The notes: generated by a model from the letters alone, not told the origin. DNA of 36,715 nt from JBMYRH01 sp049602155 (GCA_049602155.1 JBMYRH010000042.1:1-36715), one strand, 5' to 3'. Shown: positions 1-8,377, numbered from the stretch's first letter. Made by a program: numbers and translations.

Positions 1-470
1 GAGGTCACTCTCCTCATCGCAGCTGTCGACCGTACACGCCACAGCGTCATCGAGGGCGGGCGCCTCGCCTGGCTGGCAATCCTCGGTCACGCTGCAGGTC
101 TCAGCCCCATCGCAGAAGAGATCGTTGTCACACGCCGCGTCATCGGGGGTGTGGGTGATGAGGTCACTCTCCTCATCGCAGCTGTCGACCGTGCACGCCA
201 CGCCATCATCAAGCTCCAGAGCCTGACCGGGCTGGCAGTCTTCCGTGACGCTACAGACCTCGACCCCGTCGCAGTAGAGCTGATTGTCGCACAGCGCATC
301 GTTGGGCGTATGGACCGGCGCGTCCGTGTCGGAATCACAGCTGTCGACTGTGCACGCGAGGCCATCGCTCACGTCTGGGGCGTCTCCGGGCTGACACCCC
401 TGAGTCGGCTCACAGCTCTCTGCGCCATTACAGAAGACGCCATCATCACAGGGGACGGGCGGACCACCGA
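1..470 (-). repeat. 159-bp in-frame tandem repeat (53 aa), at least 3 units
   Basis: The anchor CTGTCGAC recurs at 23, 182 and 341, exactly 159 bp apart, and the surrounding sequence aligns along the whole unit. The first two units are the most alike. The array continues off the left edge, so the copy number is unknown. Confidence 0.85.
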
Positions 471-1668
471 CACACGCGCCGGCTAAGCACGCGTCATCCA
501 TCGTGCAGGCGTTTTCATCACTGCAGGTCGTGCCGTCTATAATGGGGAGCTCTTCACAGAGCCCTGTGGCGCCGTTGCACGTGTGGGTGTGACAGGCCTT
601 GGTCGGCGCCTCGCAGGTGACGACCGAGGCGGGCTCGATCATGCAGACCGGCTCATCACCTGAGGTGTCGCAGACCGCGACGCCATCACACAGGCTCTCA
701 GGCTGGGCGCAGTCGCTACTGATGATGCACTCACACGGGGTGGTGGGTACGCAGAGGGTGTCCTCACAGGTGCCGGTGTCACTGCATGGGCTATTGGGAT
801 CGCAGACCGCGCCATCAAGCGGTGTGTGTGTGATCTCCCCGTCTGCGCAAGCGTCATCGGTGCATGGGTTGTCATCGTCGATGGGGATCGGCGCCCCGAG
901 GCAGGTCTCCTGGCCGAATTCGTTCTCGCCACAGGTGTCGTTTTGCGTGCAGGCGTTATTGTCATCACAGGACGCGCCGGCGACGAAGTTCGTCTGCACA
1001 CACCCGCTTTTGCCGTTGCAGACGTACGTCCAGCACGGGTTGTCCGAGCTCTCGCTCTCGCAGGTCTCGGTCTCGCCGGTCGGCTGGCAGAGCCCCTCGC
1101 CGTCACAGGTCTCAAAGCTACAGACGTCGTCGTCGCTGTCGCAGTCAGCCCCTTCGGGGCGGTAAATCTCGACGGTGCACTCGCCGGTGGCCTGGTCGCA
1201 GCCAAGCGCATCAACGCACGGGTTATCAGGGCTTGGGCACTGGACCGCAGACTCCGCGATGGCCTCGCATTGGCCCGCCTGACACGTCGCCTCACCAAAG
1301 CAAGCGACGTCACACCCTGTCCCATCGGCGATGTCTTCATAGCCACACGCGCCGGTGTCGGGATCGCATGTGCCCATACGACACGGGCCCTCAGCGTCAC
1401 AGACGACGTTCACGCCGCCGACACACGTGCCGGCCTGACAGACGTCCTCGGTCGTGCATGGGTCACCGTCGTCACACGACTCGCCGTTTACACACGAGGA
1501 GACGTCGGGTGTATCGGGAGAAGAGGTGTCTTCGGGGACATCGACGGCGACGTCTTCGACCGCGGCGCTGGCGTCCGGCGTCGTCGGGGGCGCCTCCAGC
1601 GTCGTCGCGCCGCTACAGGCGCTGGCGACGAGCCCAAAGGCGAATAGAGGCGGTAGACAAGGGCGCAT
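1..1668 (-). CDS. Cys-rich repeat lipoprotein, 3' end outside window
   Basis: An uninterrupted reading frame runs from ATG at 1668 to the window edge (556 codons, no stop), so the C-terminus is missing. The start has a Shine-Dalgarno GGAG at 1679-1676, 7 nt away. The N-terminus is a signal peptide ending VASAC (Cys18), so a lipoprotein is likely. Residues 19-45 form an acidic, Pro/Thr/Asp-rich tether. The rest is Cys-rich modules of the type CTxDxC...HTP.D...CDDxxFCNGxExC. The last about 155 visible residues are three copies of a 53-residue unit containing CTVDSCD and CQPG. Such modules occur in many secreted myxobacterial and planctomycete proteins and are probably disulfide-bonded surface repeats; no enzymatic domain is visible. 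The opposite-strand frames here are shadows. A role in adhesion or surface display is inference. Confidence 0.85.
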   Translation of the reverse strand, partial: MRPCLPPLFAFGLVASACSGATTLEAPPTTPDASAAVEDVAVDVPEDTSSPDTPDVSSCVNGESCDDGDPCTTEDVCQAGTCVGGVNVVCDAEGPCRMGTCDPDTGACGYEDIADGTGCDVACFGEATCQAGQCEAIAESAVQCPSPDNPCVDALGCDQATGECTVEIYRPEGADCDSDDDVCSFETCDGEGLCQPTGETETCESESSDNPCWTYVCNGKSGCVQTNFVAGASCDDNNACTQNDTCGENEFGQETCLGAPIPIDDDNPCTDDACADGEITHTPLDGAVCDPNSPCSDTGTCEDTLCVPTTPCECIISSDCAQPESLCDGVAVCDTSGDEPVCMIEPASVVTCEAPTKACHTHTCNGATGLCEELPIIDGTTCSDENACTMDDACLAGACVGGPPVPCDDGVFCNGAESCEPTQGCQPGDAPDVSDGLACTVDSCDSDTDAPVHTPNDALCDNQLYCDGVEVCSVTEDCQPGQALELDDGVACTVDSCDEESDLITHTPDDAACDNDLFCDGAETCSVTEDCQPGEAPALDDAVACTVDSCDEESDL

Positions 1669-1681
1669 GGGCGCTCTCCGT

Positions 1682-1703
1682 GACTGAGGTCATGACCTCA
1701 GTC
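1682..1703. promoter_or_regulatory. Perfect 22-bp palindrome upstream of the Cys-rich lipoprotein gene
   Basis: The half-site GACTGAGGTCA is followed directly by its exact reverse complement with no spacer. It lies 14-35 nt upstream of the ATG at 1668 and immediately outside the Shine-Dalgarno sequence. It could be an operator for a dimeric regulator or, in RNA, a hairpin near the ribosome site. No known consensus is recognised. Confidence 0.5.
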
Positions 1704-1858
1704 TCTCAACCTCGCGCGCGAATGTCGATGAGCCCAGAGCGCACGGTGCAACCGAGACCGGACAGCGGGTGCAAGACGTCCACCGGGGAATAATGCACTC
1801 GGATGAATCACTAACACGCGGAGTGAGGGCAATTTGTTTCAGAGAGTACATCTGCCCC

Positions 1859-1887
1859 TCGACCCGGACGGATCCAGGCTTTATAAA
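1859..1887 (+). promoter_or_regulatory. Candidate sigma70-type promoter for the 1941 gene
   Basis: TCGACC at 1859-1864 and TATAAA at 1882-1887 are separated by 17 nt. The -10 hexamer lies inside a 12-bp palindrome, GCTTTATAAAGC (1878-1889), and is followed by a run of nine C at 1893-1901, where transcription would be expected to begin. AT-rich hexamers are rare in this window, which supports the call. It is a prediction from sequence only. Confidence 0.45.
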
Positions 1888-1940
1888 GCGTTCCCCCCCC
1901 CGACAAACACGGATCGCACGAGATGGACGGAGATCGCATC

Positions 1941-2492
1941 ATGAGCCCTGAAGAATGCACGCTGTACAGTGGCGCAGCGCCTGGTACCGAGGCCGCCTTT
2001 GGGGCCGCCGCCGAGCTACGCGGGGTGACCGAGGTGAACTACACGTTCCGCGGTCACGACGACCACAGGACTCGCGGGCTCAAAGTGCTCAGCGAGACCG
2101 ACTTGATGGTCGGCGACGTGAACCTCGCCTACATCAGCAAGTTGATGAACCGGCAGTTCACCGACACCACCATCTTGCGCAACGTGCTCCGCTGCATCTG
2201 GCATCAAGTCAACAGTGGTCAGGAGATCTTCGTCATCGGCTGGATTCAGCCGGACGGTACCGTCCGAGGGGGCACCGGCTGGGGCGCGGAGTTCGCCAAG
2301 CTCTGCAACAAGCAGCTCTTCGTCTTCGACCAAGACGACGCCGCCTGGTTCTACTGGGCCGATGGGCAGTTCAGCCGCTGCGAGCACCTGCCCGTCATCA
2401 CCAAGCCGTCATTCACCGGTACGGGGACACGGTTCATCGACGCGCGCGGCACCCAGGCGGTCGACGCGCTCTTCGAGCGCTCATTCGGCTAG
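1941..2492 (+). CDS. Conserved Rossmann/SLOG-like hypothetical protein
   Basis: A 183-residue cytoplasmic protein with no signal peptide. ATG at 1941 is chosen over ATG at 1923 because GGAG at 1929-1932 sits 8 nt before it. The N-terminal YSGAAPGTEAAFG resembles the glycine-rich nucleotide-binding start of SLOG/YspA-type (DUF2493-like) proteins. A second motif, GGTGWGAEFAKL, followed by a hydrophobic strand ending in FDQDD, fits a Rossmann-like fold with a second phosphate-binding loop. The C-terminal FTGTGTRF is also well conserved as I remember the family. The gene ends about 21 bp before selO, so the two probably share a transcript. The SLOG assignment is inference from motifs; the biochemical function is unknown. 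Confidence 0.8.
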   Translation: MSPEECTLYSGAAPGTEAAFGAAAELRGVTEVNYTFRGHDDHRTRGLKVLSETDLMVGDVNLAYISKLMNRQFTDTTILRNVLRCIWHQVNSGQEIFVIGWIQPDGTVRGGTGWGAEFAKLCNKQLFVFDQDDAAWFYWADGQFSRCEHLPVITKPSFTGTGTRFIDARGTQAVDALFERSFG

Positions 2493-2513
2493 TTTTCAGG
2501 TAAGGTGGCCCCG

Positions 2514-4106
2514 ATGGACACACCGACACTGAATGACCTGGCCTTCGACAACCGCTTCACAGACGCACTGCCGGCCGATCCGATCCCGGATAACCGGCGC
2601 AGGCAGGTCTTTGAGGCCTGCTATTCGTACGTCACCCCGACACCCGTGGCCGCGCCCAAGGTCATGGCCGTGAGCCGCGAGGTCGCCGAGTCTCTGGGGT
2701 TGAGTGAGGCGGACTGTCAAAGTGAGGCCTTCGCGCAGGTCTTCGGCGGCAACGCGCTCGTCGAGGGCATGGCGCCCTACGCGATGTGCTACGGCGGCCA
2801 CCAGTTCGGCAACTGGGCCGGGCAGCTCGGCGATGGCCGCGCGATCTCCCTGGGAGAGGCGGTCACCCCGTCTGGAGGCCACCTGGAGCTGCAGCTGAAG
2901 GGTGCAGGGCCGACGCCGTACTCACGGATGGGAGACGGCCGAGCGGTCTTGCGCTCATCGATTCGAGAGTTCTTGTGCAGCGAGGCGATGCATCACCTCG
3001 GAGTTCCGACGACCCGGGCGCTCAGCCTCGTGACGACCGGTGACCAGGTCGTCCGCGACATGTTCTACGACGGAAACGCGGCGCCCGAGCCCGGGGCCAT
3101 CGTCTGCCGGGTGGCGAAGACCTTTTTGAGGTTGGGGAGCTTTGAGATCTTCGCGGCCAGGCGCGACGTCGGGACCCTCAAGACGCTCACCGACTTCACC
3201 ATCCGTACCCACTTCCCGCACCTCGGTGAGCCTAGCCACGACGTCTACGCCGCCTTCTTCCACGAGGTCTGCGAGACCACCGCGACGATGATCGACCACT
3301 GGATGCGGGTCGGGTTCGTCCACGGGGTCATGAACACCGACAACCTGTCCATCTTGGGCGAGACCATCGACTACGGCCCCTACGGGTGGCTCGAGAGCTA
3401 CGACCCGGGCTGGACACCGAACACGACCGACGCGGGCGGTAAGCGCTACTGCTTTGGTAACCAGCCGCGCATCGCGCAGTGGAACCTGGCGTGCTTTGCC
3501 AACGCGCTCGTGCCGCTACTGGGTGAGACGGAGTCGCTCGAAGCCGGGCTGCAGCACTACGCCGACACCTTGGCCAAGGCGCAAAGAGAGACCCTGGCGC
3601 GCAAGCTCGGGTTCACTGAGCTTAGAGACCCCGAAGATGACGACCTGGTGCGTGACCTCCTCGCGCTTCTAGAGCGCACCGAGACCGACTACTGCATCTT
3701 CTACCGAGAGCTCGCCGACGTGCCCCTGGTCGTCGACAGCCCAGAGCAGCGCTTTCACGCCGTCTCTGACGCCTATTACGACCTTGAGGGGATGGGCGAC
3801 GACACCCGAGCCGAGGCCATCGAGTGGCTCGAACGCTGGGCCATCCGCGCGGTCCGAGACCGCACCCCGGACGACGTGCGGCGCGCGCGGATGAACGGCG
3901 CGAACCCGAAGTACGTGATGCGAAACTACTTGGCCCAGGTCGCCATCGAGGCCGCCGAGCAAGGCGATGGCTCAGAGGTCAACGCGCTCCTCGACGTCAT
4001 GCGCAACCCCTACGACGAGCAACCCGGTCGGGAGGCGTTCGCTGAGAAGCGCCCGGAGTGGGCGAGGCACAAGCCAGGCTGCTCGATGCTCTCCTGCAGC
4101 AGCTAA
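2514..4106 (+). CDS. selO: Protein adenylyltransferase SelO (YdiU/UPF0061 family)
   Basis: A 530-residue pseudokinase-fold enzyme that transfers AMP from ATP to Ser/Thr/Tyr of target proteins, linked in other bacteria to redox stress. Full length for the family. Visible signatures: CYGGHQFGNWAGQLGDGRA; LQLKGAGPTPYSR, whose Lys129 matches the ATP-binding lysine; RSSIREFLCSEAMHHLG; HGVMNTDNLSI with Asp276 as the probable catalytic Asp; and DYGPYG with metal-binding Asp286, exactly 10 residues on as in characterised SelO. The C-terminus ends SCSS with an ordinary Cys, not selenocysteine, and the stop is TAA. ATG at 2514 has AAGG at 2502-2505. An in-frame GTG at 2505 would add three residues. Probably cotranscribed with the preceding SLOG-like gene. 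Confidence 0.96.
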   Translation: MDTPTLNDLAFDNRFTDALPADPIPDNRRRQVFEACYSYVTPTPVAAPKVMAVSREVAESLGLSEADCQSEAFAQVFGGNALVEGMAPYAMCYGGHQFGNWAGQLGDGRAISLGEAVTPSGGHLELQLKGAGPTPYSRMGDGRAVLRSSIREFLCSEAMHHLGVPTTRALSLVTTGDQVVRDMFYDGNAAPEPGAIVCRVAKTFLRLGSFEIFAARRDVGTLKTLTDFTIRTHFPHLGEPSHDVYAAFFHEVCETTATMIDHWMRVGFVHGVMNTDNLSILGETIDYGPYGWLESYDPGWTPNTTDAGGKRYCFGNQPRIAQWNLACFANALVPLLGETESLEAGLQHYADTLAKAQRETLARKLGFTELRDPEDDDLVRDLLALLERTETDYCIFYRELADVPLVVDSPEQRFHAVSDAYYDLEGMGDDTRAEAIEWLERWAIRAVRDRTPDDVRRARMNGANPKYVMRNYLAQVAIEAAEQGDGSEVNALLDVMRNPYDEQPGREAFAEKRPEWARHKPGCSMLSCSS

Positions 4107-4130
4107 GCCGGGCAGCCCTCCCCTCGCATC

Positions 4131-4166
4131 GGCTCCCTGCGTTTAACCGGTAGCCAACGCCGAGCC
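4131..4166 (+). terminator. Hairpin after selO, possible terminator without U-tract
   Basis: GGCTC (4131-4135) and GCGTT (4139-4143) pair with AACGC (4156-4160) and GAGCC (4162-4166) around a 12-nt loop, with a small asymmetric internal loop. It lies 25 nt past the selO stop. There is no U-run, so factor-independent termination is uncertain. Confidence 0.4.
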
Positions 4167-4219
4167 AACAGGTACACTTGGGCGGTTCGACGGCCCTCGA
4201 GAGAGCGCCGATACGGTCC

Positions 4220-6352
4220 GTGAGTCACACCATCAACTCCCTACGTCAGCGCGCCTCCATCGGCATCTTGGTCGGCCTCTGCTGCCTCTTGCCCATCGTC
4301 TTGTTGTGGCCGCTCTTGCAGTCCTTCGAGCGTCAGACATTGGACGCTCGCTTTGTGGGGCTGAGTGACGCCTCAGATGCGTCGGACGAGATCATCCTGG
4401 TCACCATCGACCAGAGGACCTTGGACTTCTTTAAGGAGAAGAAGCGGACCTACTACCCCTTCCCACGCGACTTCTACGCGCTGGCGCTTCGGTTCCTGAA
4501 CCGCGCGAAGCCCGCGGCGGTCGGGATCGATGTCGTGTTCAGTGAGCCAGACCTCGATCGCCTGGAGTCCGACGGCGGAGAGACCGACGCGGCCTTCGCC
4601 GAGGCGATGGAGGAGCTCGGCGTCGTCTACCTCGTCGCGCTCTTGTGGCAAGGCGGCGAGGCGGCTCCCCCCAGCGATGAGCAGCGCTCGGCCTTGAAGC
4701 GCTCCACCCTGCCCGAGAGCCCGTGGACGGCCATCAAAGGCAGCGGCGCAGCGCTGCCCATCCCGCCGCTCCTCAAGGCGGCAAAAGGGGTCGCGTTCGC
4801 GAACGTCCTCCAGGATGAAGACGGCATCGTGCGCTCGATGCCACTGCAGGTGGAGTTGGCTGGCGAGGAGTACGGTATCCTGGGCTATAAGATCGCCCGT
4901 GACAAAGGGCTCGTCGAGGCTCGAAAGCTCCCGATGGACGCCAAGGGGCGCCTGCCCCTGCGGTTCTATGGCCCGGGCGGGCAGCAAGCCAACGCCTCTT
5001 ACCGGGCCATCTCGTTCTTCAGCTTGGTGCAATCCGAGGTGAACATGATGCAAGGCAAAGCGCCCCTGCATCCCCCGGAGCTCTTCAAGGACAAGTACGT
5101 CCTCATCGGCGCGACGGCGCCAGGCCTCCTCGACTTCAAACCCACGCCCTTCTCGTCGATCGAGCCCTACCCGGGCGTCGAGCTGCACGCCACGTTGCTC
5201 AACAACCTCCTGCAGAAGGAGTTCCTGACGCTGCTCCCGACCTGGGCGACGTTCTTCATGGCGCTCTTCTCGTCGATGCTCATCGCGCTGATCTTCTTCC
5301 TCTCGGACGCCTATCGCCTGACCATCACGACGTCACTCTTGGTCTTAGTCGGTCAACAGGTCACCGCGCTTGCGCTCTTCGACGCTTACCGGATCTGGTT
5401 CCCGATGGTCATCCCGTCGGCGGCGGTCTTGGTCACCGTCGGCGTCTCCGCGGTGGTGAAATACACGCTGGTAGGCCGCAGCCGCAGTGTGCTGCGCAGC
5501 GCGTTCAGTCGGTACGTCAGCCCAGAGCTGGTCGAGCAACTGGTCAGCTCCGAGAGCCCCCCGAGCCTGGGCGGCGCTGAGCTGCGCGCGACGATCTTCT
5601 TCTCGGACATCGAGGGGTTCACCACCATCGCCGAGTCCATGGCGGCGACCGAGGTGGTCTCTCTGCTCAACGAGTACCACTCAGCGATGAGCAACGTGAT
5701 CCACATGCACCGGGGGATGGTCGATAAGTTCATCGGGGATGGGCTGATGGCCATCTTCCACGCCCCGACCTACCACCCAGAGCATGCGCTGAATGCGTGC
5801 TTGGCTGCCCTTGAGTGCTTGGACACCCTCGACGAGCTCGTCCCGACGCTCCAAGCCCGCTACGGAAAGACGATCCGAGCCCGAGTCGGCTTGGACACCG
5901 GGGACGTCGTGGTCGGCAACATCGGCTCTACCAGCCGCTTCGAGTACACGGCCATCGGGGACACGGTGAACGCCTCCGCCAGGCTCGAAGCCGGGAACAA
6001 ACTCTACGGGACGCGCATCTTGATCGGCGAAGCCACCGCCGCGGACGTTGAATCAACCCTCCTCGTGAGGGAGATCGACCGGATGCTCATCAAGGGCAAG
6101 ACCCAGTCCAAACGCATCTACGAGTTGATCGGCCAGCCTGAGCGAATGACACCCGAGCTCCGAATCGCGCACGCCCACTTCGCCGAGGCACGCGCCCTTT
6201 ACTTGGATCGTCGCTTTGAAGAGGCGGCGACTCTGTTCGACAGACACCCCGAAGATCCGGTATCGATGACGTACGCCGCGCGGTGCCGAGCCCTGGCTGA
6301 CGTCGACCTCCCCGACGACTGGGACGGTGTGTTCGCGCAGACCCATAAATAG
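4220..6352 (+). CDS. CHASE2-domain class III adenylate cyclase
   Basis: A 710-residue membrane sensor that makes cAMP from ATP. One N-terminal TM helix (about 12-33) leads into an extracytoplasmic CHASE2 sensor (about 35-335), then three TM helices (about 342-418), then a cytosolic cyclase domain. Catalytic features: metal-binding Asp463 in FFSDIEGFT and Asp507 in KFIGDG; Lys503 and Thr577 (EYTAIGD) as the purine-selecting pair, typical of class IIIb adenylate cyclases; Asn584 and the transition-state Arg588. A C-terminal helical stretch of about 70 residues looks TPR-like. The start is uncertain: GTG at 4220 or an in-frame TTG at 4178 (14 extra residues). The GTG keeps the gene clear of the hairpin at 4131-4166. 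The M48 gene follows after 10 nt, so the two are likely an operon. Confidence 0.93.
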   Translation: MSHTINSLRQRASIGILVGLCCLLPIVLLWPLLQSFERQTLDARFVGLSDASDASDEIILVTIDQRTLDFFKEKKRTYYPFPRDFYALALRFLNRAKPAAVGIDVVFSEPDLDRLESDGGETDAAFAEAMEELGVVYLVALLWQGGEAAPPSDEQRSALKRSTLPESPWTAIKGSGAALPIPPLLKAAKGVAFANVLQDEDGIVRSMPLQVELAGEEYGILGYKIARDKGLVEARKLPMDAKGRLPLRFYGPGGQQANASYRAISFFSLVQSEVNMMQGKAPLHPPELFKDKYVLIGATAPGLLDFKPTPFSSIEPYPGVELHATLLNNLLQKEFLTLLPTWATFFMALFSSMLIALIFFLSDAYRLTITTSLLVLVGQQVTALALFDAYRIWFPMVIPSAAVLVTVGVSAVVKYTLVGRSRSVLRSAFSRYVSPELVEQLVSSESPPSLGGAELRATIFFSDIEGFTTIAESMAATEVVSLLNEYHSAMSNVIHMHRGMVDKFIGDGLMAIFHAPTYHPEHALNACLAALECLDTLDELVPTLQARYGKTIRARVGLDTGDVVVGNIGSTSRFEYTAIGDTVNASARLEAGNKLYGTRILIGEATAADVESTLLVREIDRMLIKGKTQSKRIYELIGQPERMTPELRIAHAHFAEARALYLDRRFEEAATLFDRHPEDPVSMTYAARCRALADVDLPDDWDGVFAQTHK

Positions 6353-6362
6353 CGAGCTCACC

Positions 6363-7520
6363 TTGAAGACCGCCCTCATCTCGATCCTATCTCTGCTCCT
6401 GCTCTCCACCCTCTGGATCGGCAGCGCGAGCGCGGAAGAGCAGTTTATTCGGCGCGCTGCGGTGACCGGCCGCAGCGGCCCCGGGACCTTCTTCGATGCC
6501 GTCGTCGTGCTCAAGCGCGGCCGCTCGGTCACCGTCACCGAGACCGTGAAGCGCTGGGCCAAGGTCAAGGTCGGCAAGCACTTGGTCTGGATCCCGACCA
6601 ACGGCCTCGTCACCACCCCGAAGAAGAAGAAACATCGCGCACTCACCCGCGAGGAGGCCGGCGATATCTCCGCTTCGCCCGCCGGGCTCGCCGCCGCAGC
6701 CAAGGGCTTCGCGAGCCAGTTCGCCAAGCGGACCAAGGCACACCAAATCAGCACGTTGATGGGGCCGCGGATGAGCGCTGAGGCCTTCCAAAAAGGGCTT
6801 AAACGCTTCCACGCCACGCACCCGGAGCGCAGCTGGCCCTTCCCCAACGAGTACCAGGAGCCCCCCTTCGCCGACGGGTGGGAGAGCAAGCTTGGGCTCG
6901 CGGTGACCGCCAAGCTCGTAGGCTATTACGGGCTCGTCGAGGACCACGCTCAGGCCCGTTCACTCACCTTGCTCGCCAACGTCATCGGCTTGCAGTCGGT
7001 CCGCTTCGATATCCCCTGGAAGGTCTTCGTCCTCGACAGTGACGAGCTCAACGCTTTCGGACTCAGCGACGGCTACATCCTCATCACCCGCGGGCTCTTG
7101 GCCAAGTGCACAAGCCTCGAGGAGCGCGCCGCAATCCTCGCCCACGAGGTCGCCCACGTCGTTCGCTACCACAACCTGACCGAGCTCCAAGCCCGCAAGG
7201 TGGACGTGCAGGCCGACACCGCCCAAGACGCCATGAACAAGGCCTTCGGCGAAGCCCCCGATCCCGACGTCGAGGCCCTCAGCAGCGTAGCGATGCAGGC
7301 TTACTCCTTCCTGCACAAGGACCGCCTCGAGGCCTATGAGTACGAGGCAGACCACCTCGCCGCCGTGTACCTGTATCGCGCCGGGCTCCCGCCCCACGCG
7401 CTCGTGAACGTGCTGAACAAGGTGAAGCGCGAGCGTGGAGACCAAGAGGCCTACTCCGGCCACCCCGCCTTCTCCAAGCGCATCAAGGCGCTCAACGACC
7501 ACATCAGGAAGATGCGCTAA
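6363..7520 (+). CDS. Exported SH3b-M48 family metallopeptidase
   Basis: A 385-residue zinc protease. TTG at 6363 gives a clean signal peptide, ending SASA before EEQF, and has GAG upstream; an in-frame GTG at 6327 would lengthen it into the cyclase gene. Residues about 25-80 resemble a bacterial SH3 domain (RSGPGTFFDAV, RWAKVKV, VWIP), which usually binds peptidoglycan or peptides. The peptidase domain has HEVAH (His261, Glu262, His265), with Glu328 in YEYEADHLA as the probable third ligand and the M48-type Asp330. The ending SGHPAFSKRI is the familiar C-terminal motif of BepA/LoiP-type periplasmic M48 enzymes. Envelope protein quality control is the likely role. The 10-nt spacing from the cyclase suggests joint transcription with that sensor. 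Confidence 0.9.
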   Translation: MKTALISILSLLLLSTLWIGSASAEEQFIRRAAVTGRSGPGTFFDAVVVLKRGRSVTVTETVKRWAKVKVGKHLVWIPTNGLVTTPKKKKHRALTREEAGDISASPAGLAAAAKGFASQFAKRTKAHQISTLMGPRMSAEAFQKGLKRFHATHPERSWPFPNEYQEPPFADGWESKLGLAVTAKLVGYYGLVEDHAQARSLTLLANVIGLQSVRFDIPWKVFVLDSDELNAFGLSDGYILITRGLLAKCTSLEERAAILAHEVAHVVRYHNLTELQARKVDVQADTAQDAMNKAFGEAPDPDVEALSSVAMQAYSFLHKDRLEAYEYEADHLAAVYLYRAGLPPHALVNVLNKVKRERGDQEAYSGHPAFSKRIKALNDHIRKMR

Positions 7521-7543
7521 GGCTCACGCCTAGTACGCCAGGC

Positions 7544-8119
7544 TCATTCGTCCCGGAGCGCGCCCTCGAGGTCGGCCCCGAGGAGGTCTACCTCGGTCAG
7601 GTTGGTGCCGCGAAGATCAGCGCCGCGGAGGTTCCCGCGCGGGATCCGCCCCTCTGACAGGTTCGCCCCGCGCAGGTCAGCGCCCTCAAGGTTCGCCGCG
7701 ATGAGGTTGATGAAGGGCATGTGGGCCTCCCTCATGATGGCGCCCTTCAAGCACACCGCGCGACCATTGCCGCTCGGGACCGCGGCGTCTGTCAGATCCA
7801 CCTCGGTCCAGTCTGCGCCATGAAAGTAAGACCCGCGGAGGTTCGCGCCGACCAGCTTGGCACCGGTGAAGTCCGAGTCCTCCATGTTCGCCGAACGCAA
7901 CCACGCACCGCTCAAGTCAGCGCCCTGAAGCTGCGCGTCTTCGAGATCAGCGTCCTCCAAGTTCACCCCCCGGAGGTCGACCCCTTGGAGCTCAGCACCC
8001 CCTAGATCAGCGTGTTGAAAGTAACGCTCACCGGCCGCATAGCGCTCCAGCAGCTCTTCGGCGCTCCTCGGCGCCTCGTAACCCTCGGGTCGAGCGGGGG
8101 GCTCGAAATCGCGATGCAT
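7544..8119 (-). CDS. Pentapeptide-repeat protein
   Basis: A 191-residue protein without a signal peptide. From about residue 36 it is almost entirely A(D/N)LxG pentapeptides (ADLGGAELQGVDLRG, ADLRGANLSEG and similar), which fold as a right-handed quadrilateral beta-helix. A non-repeat break containing a Cys lies near residues 112-125. The start has a strong GAGGAGG 4 nt before ATG. The family includes gyrase-protecting Qnr/MfpA proteins and many of unknown role; nothing here points to gyrase specifically. The gene is convergent with the M48 gene, with only 23 bp between stops and no clear terminator. Confidence 0.9.
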   Translation of the reverse strand: MHRDFEPPARPEGYEAPRSAEELLERYAAGERYFQHADLGGAELQGVDLRGVNLEDADLEDAQLQGADLSGAWLRSANMEDSDFTGAKLVGANLRGSYFHGADWTEVDLTDAAVPSGNGRAVCLKGAIMREAHMPFINLIAANLEGADLRGANLSEGRIPRGNLRGADLRGTNLTEVDLLGADLEGALRDE

Positions 8120-8307
8120 CAGGCCTCCTCGTTGATTCCAGGCGAAACGAACGGTAGACGAGATAGGGCCGGGGCGCTACCCTCCGCCGGCTCTCATCCA
8201 CAGGTCCAATGCCTACGTTCAACTTCGGTTGCTCCATGGTTGGCGCCGCGCCCGTCTCCTAAGCAGGGCGCGCGAAGGGCTCAGTACAACGAAGACGCAC
8301 TTCCCAC

Positions 8308-8335
8308 TTGCTAAATACCTACCACTCGGTAGATA
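8308..8335 (+). promoter_or_regulatory. Candidate promoter with inverted repeat in its spacer
   Basis: TTGCTA (8308-8313) and TAGATA (8330-8335) are separated by 16 nt. CTACC-ACTC-GGTAG, a perfect 5-bp inverted repeat at 8319-8332, fills the spacer and enters the -10, where a repressor or MerR-type regulator would bind. It would drive the lipoprotein gene at 8378. The rest of 8120-8377, also the divergent upstream of the pentapeptide gene, shows nothing else clear. Confidence 0.4.
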
Positions 8336-8377
8336 ACGGGCACTTGTTGATTTGACGCCCAACCCCTGGAGCGGCGC

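Noticed and set aside
639..1793. Long reading frames on both strands overlapping the Cys-rich lipoprotein
   Set aside because: Their products are Arg/Ala-rich with no signal or domain. The minus frame from 1668 has a signal peptide, ribosome site and repeats, so the others are high-GC shadows.
4070..4106. Selenocysteine at the SelO C-terminus
   Set aside because: The penultimate motif is Cys-Ser-Ser encoded by ordinary codons with a TAA stop; there is no in-frame TGA.
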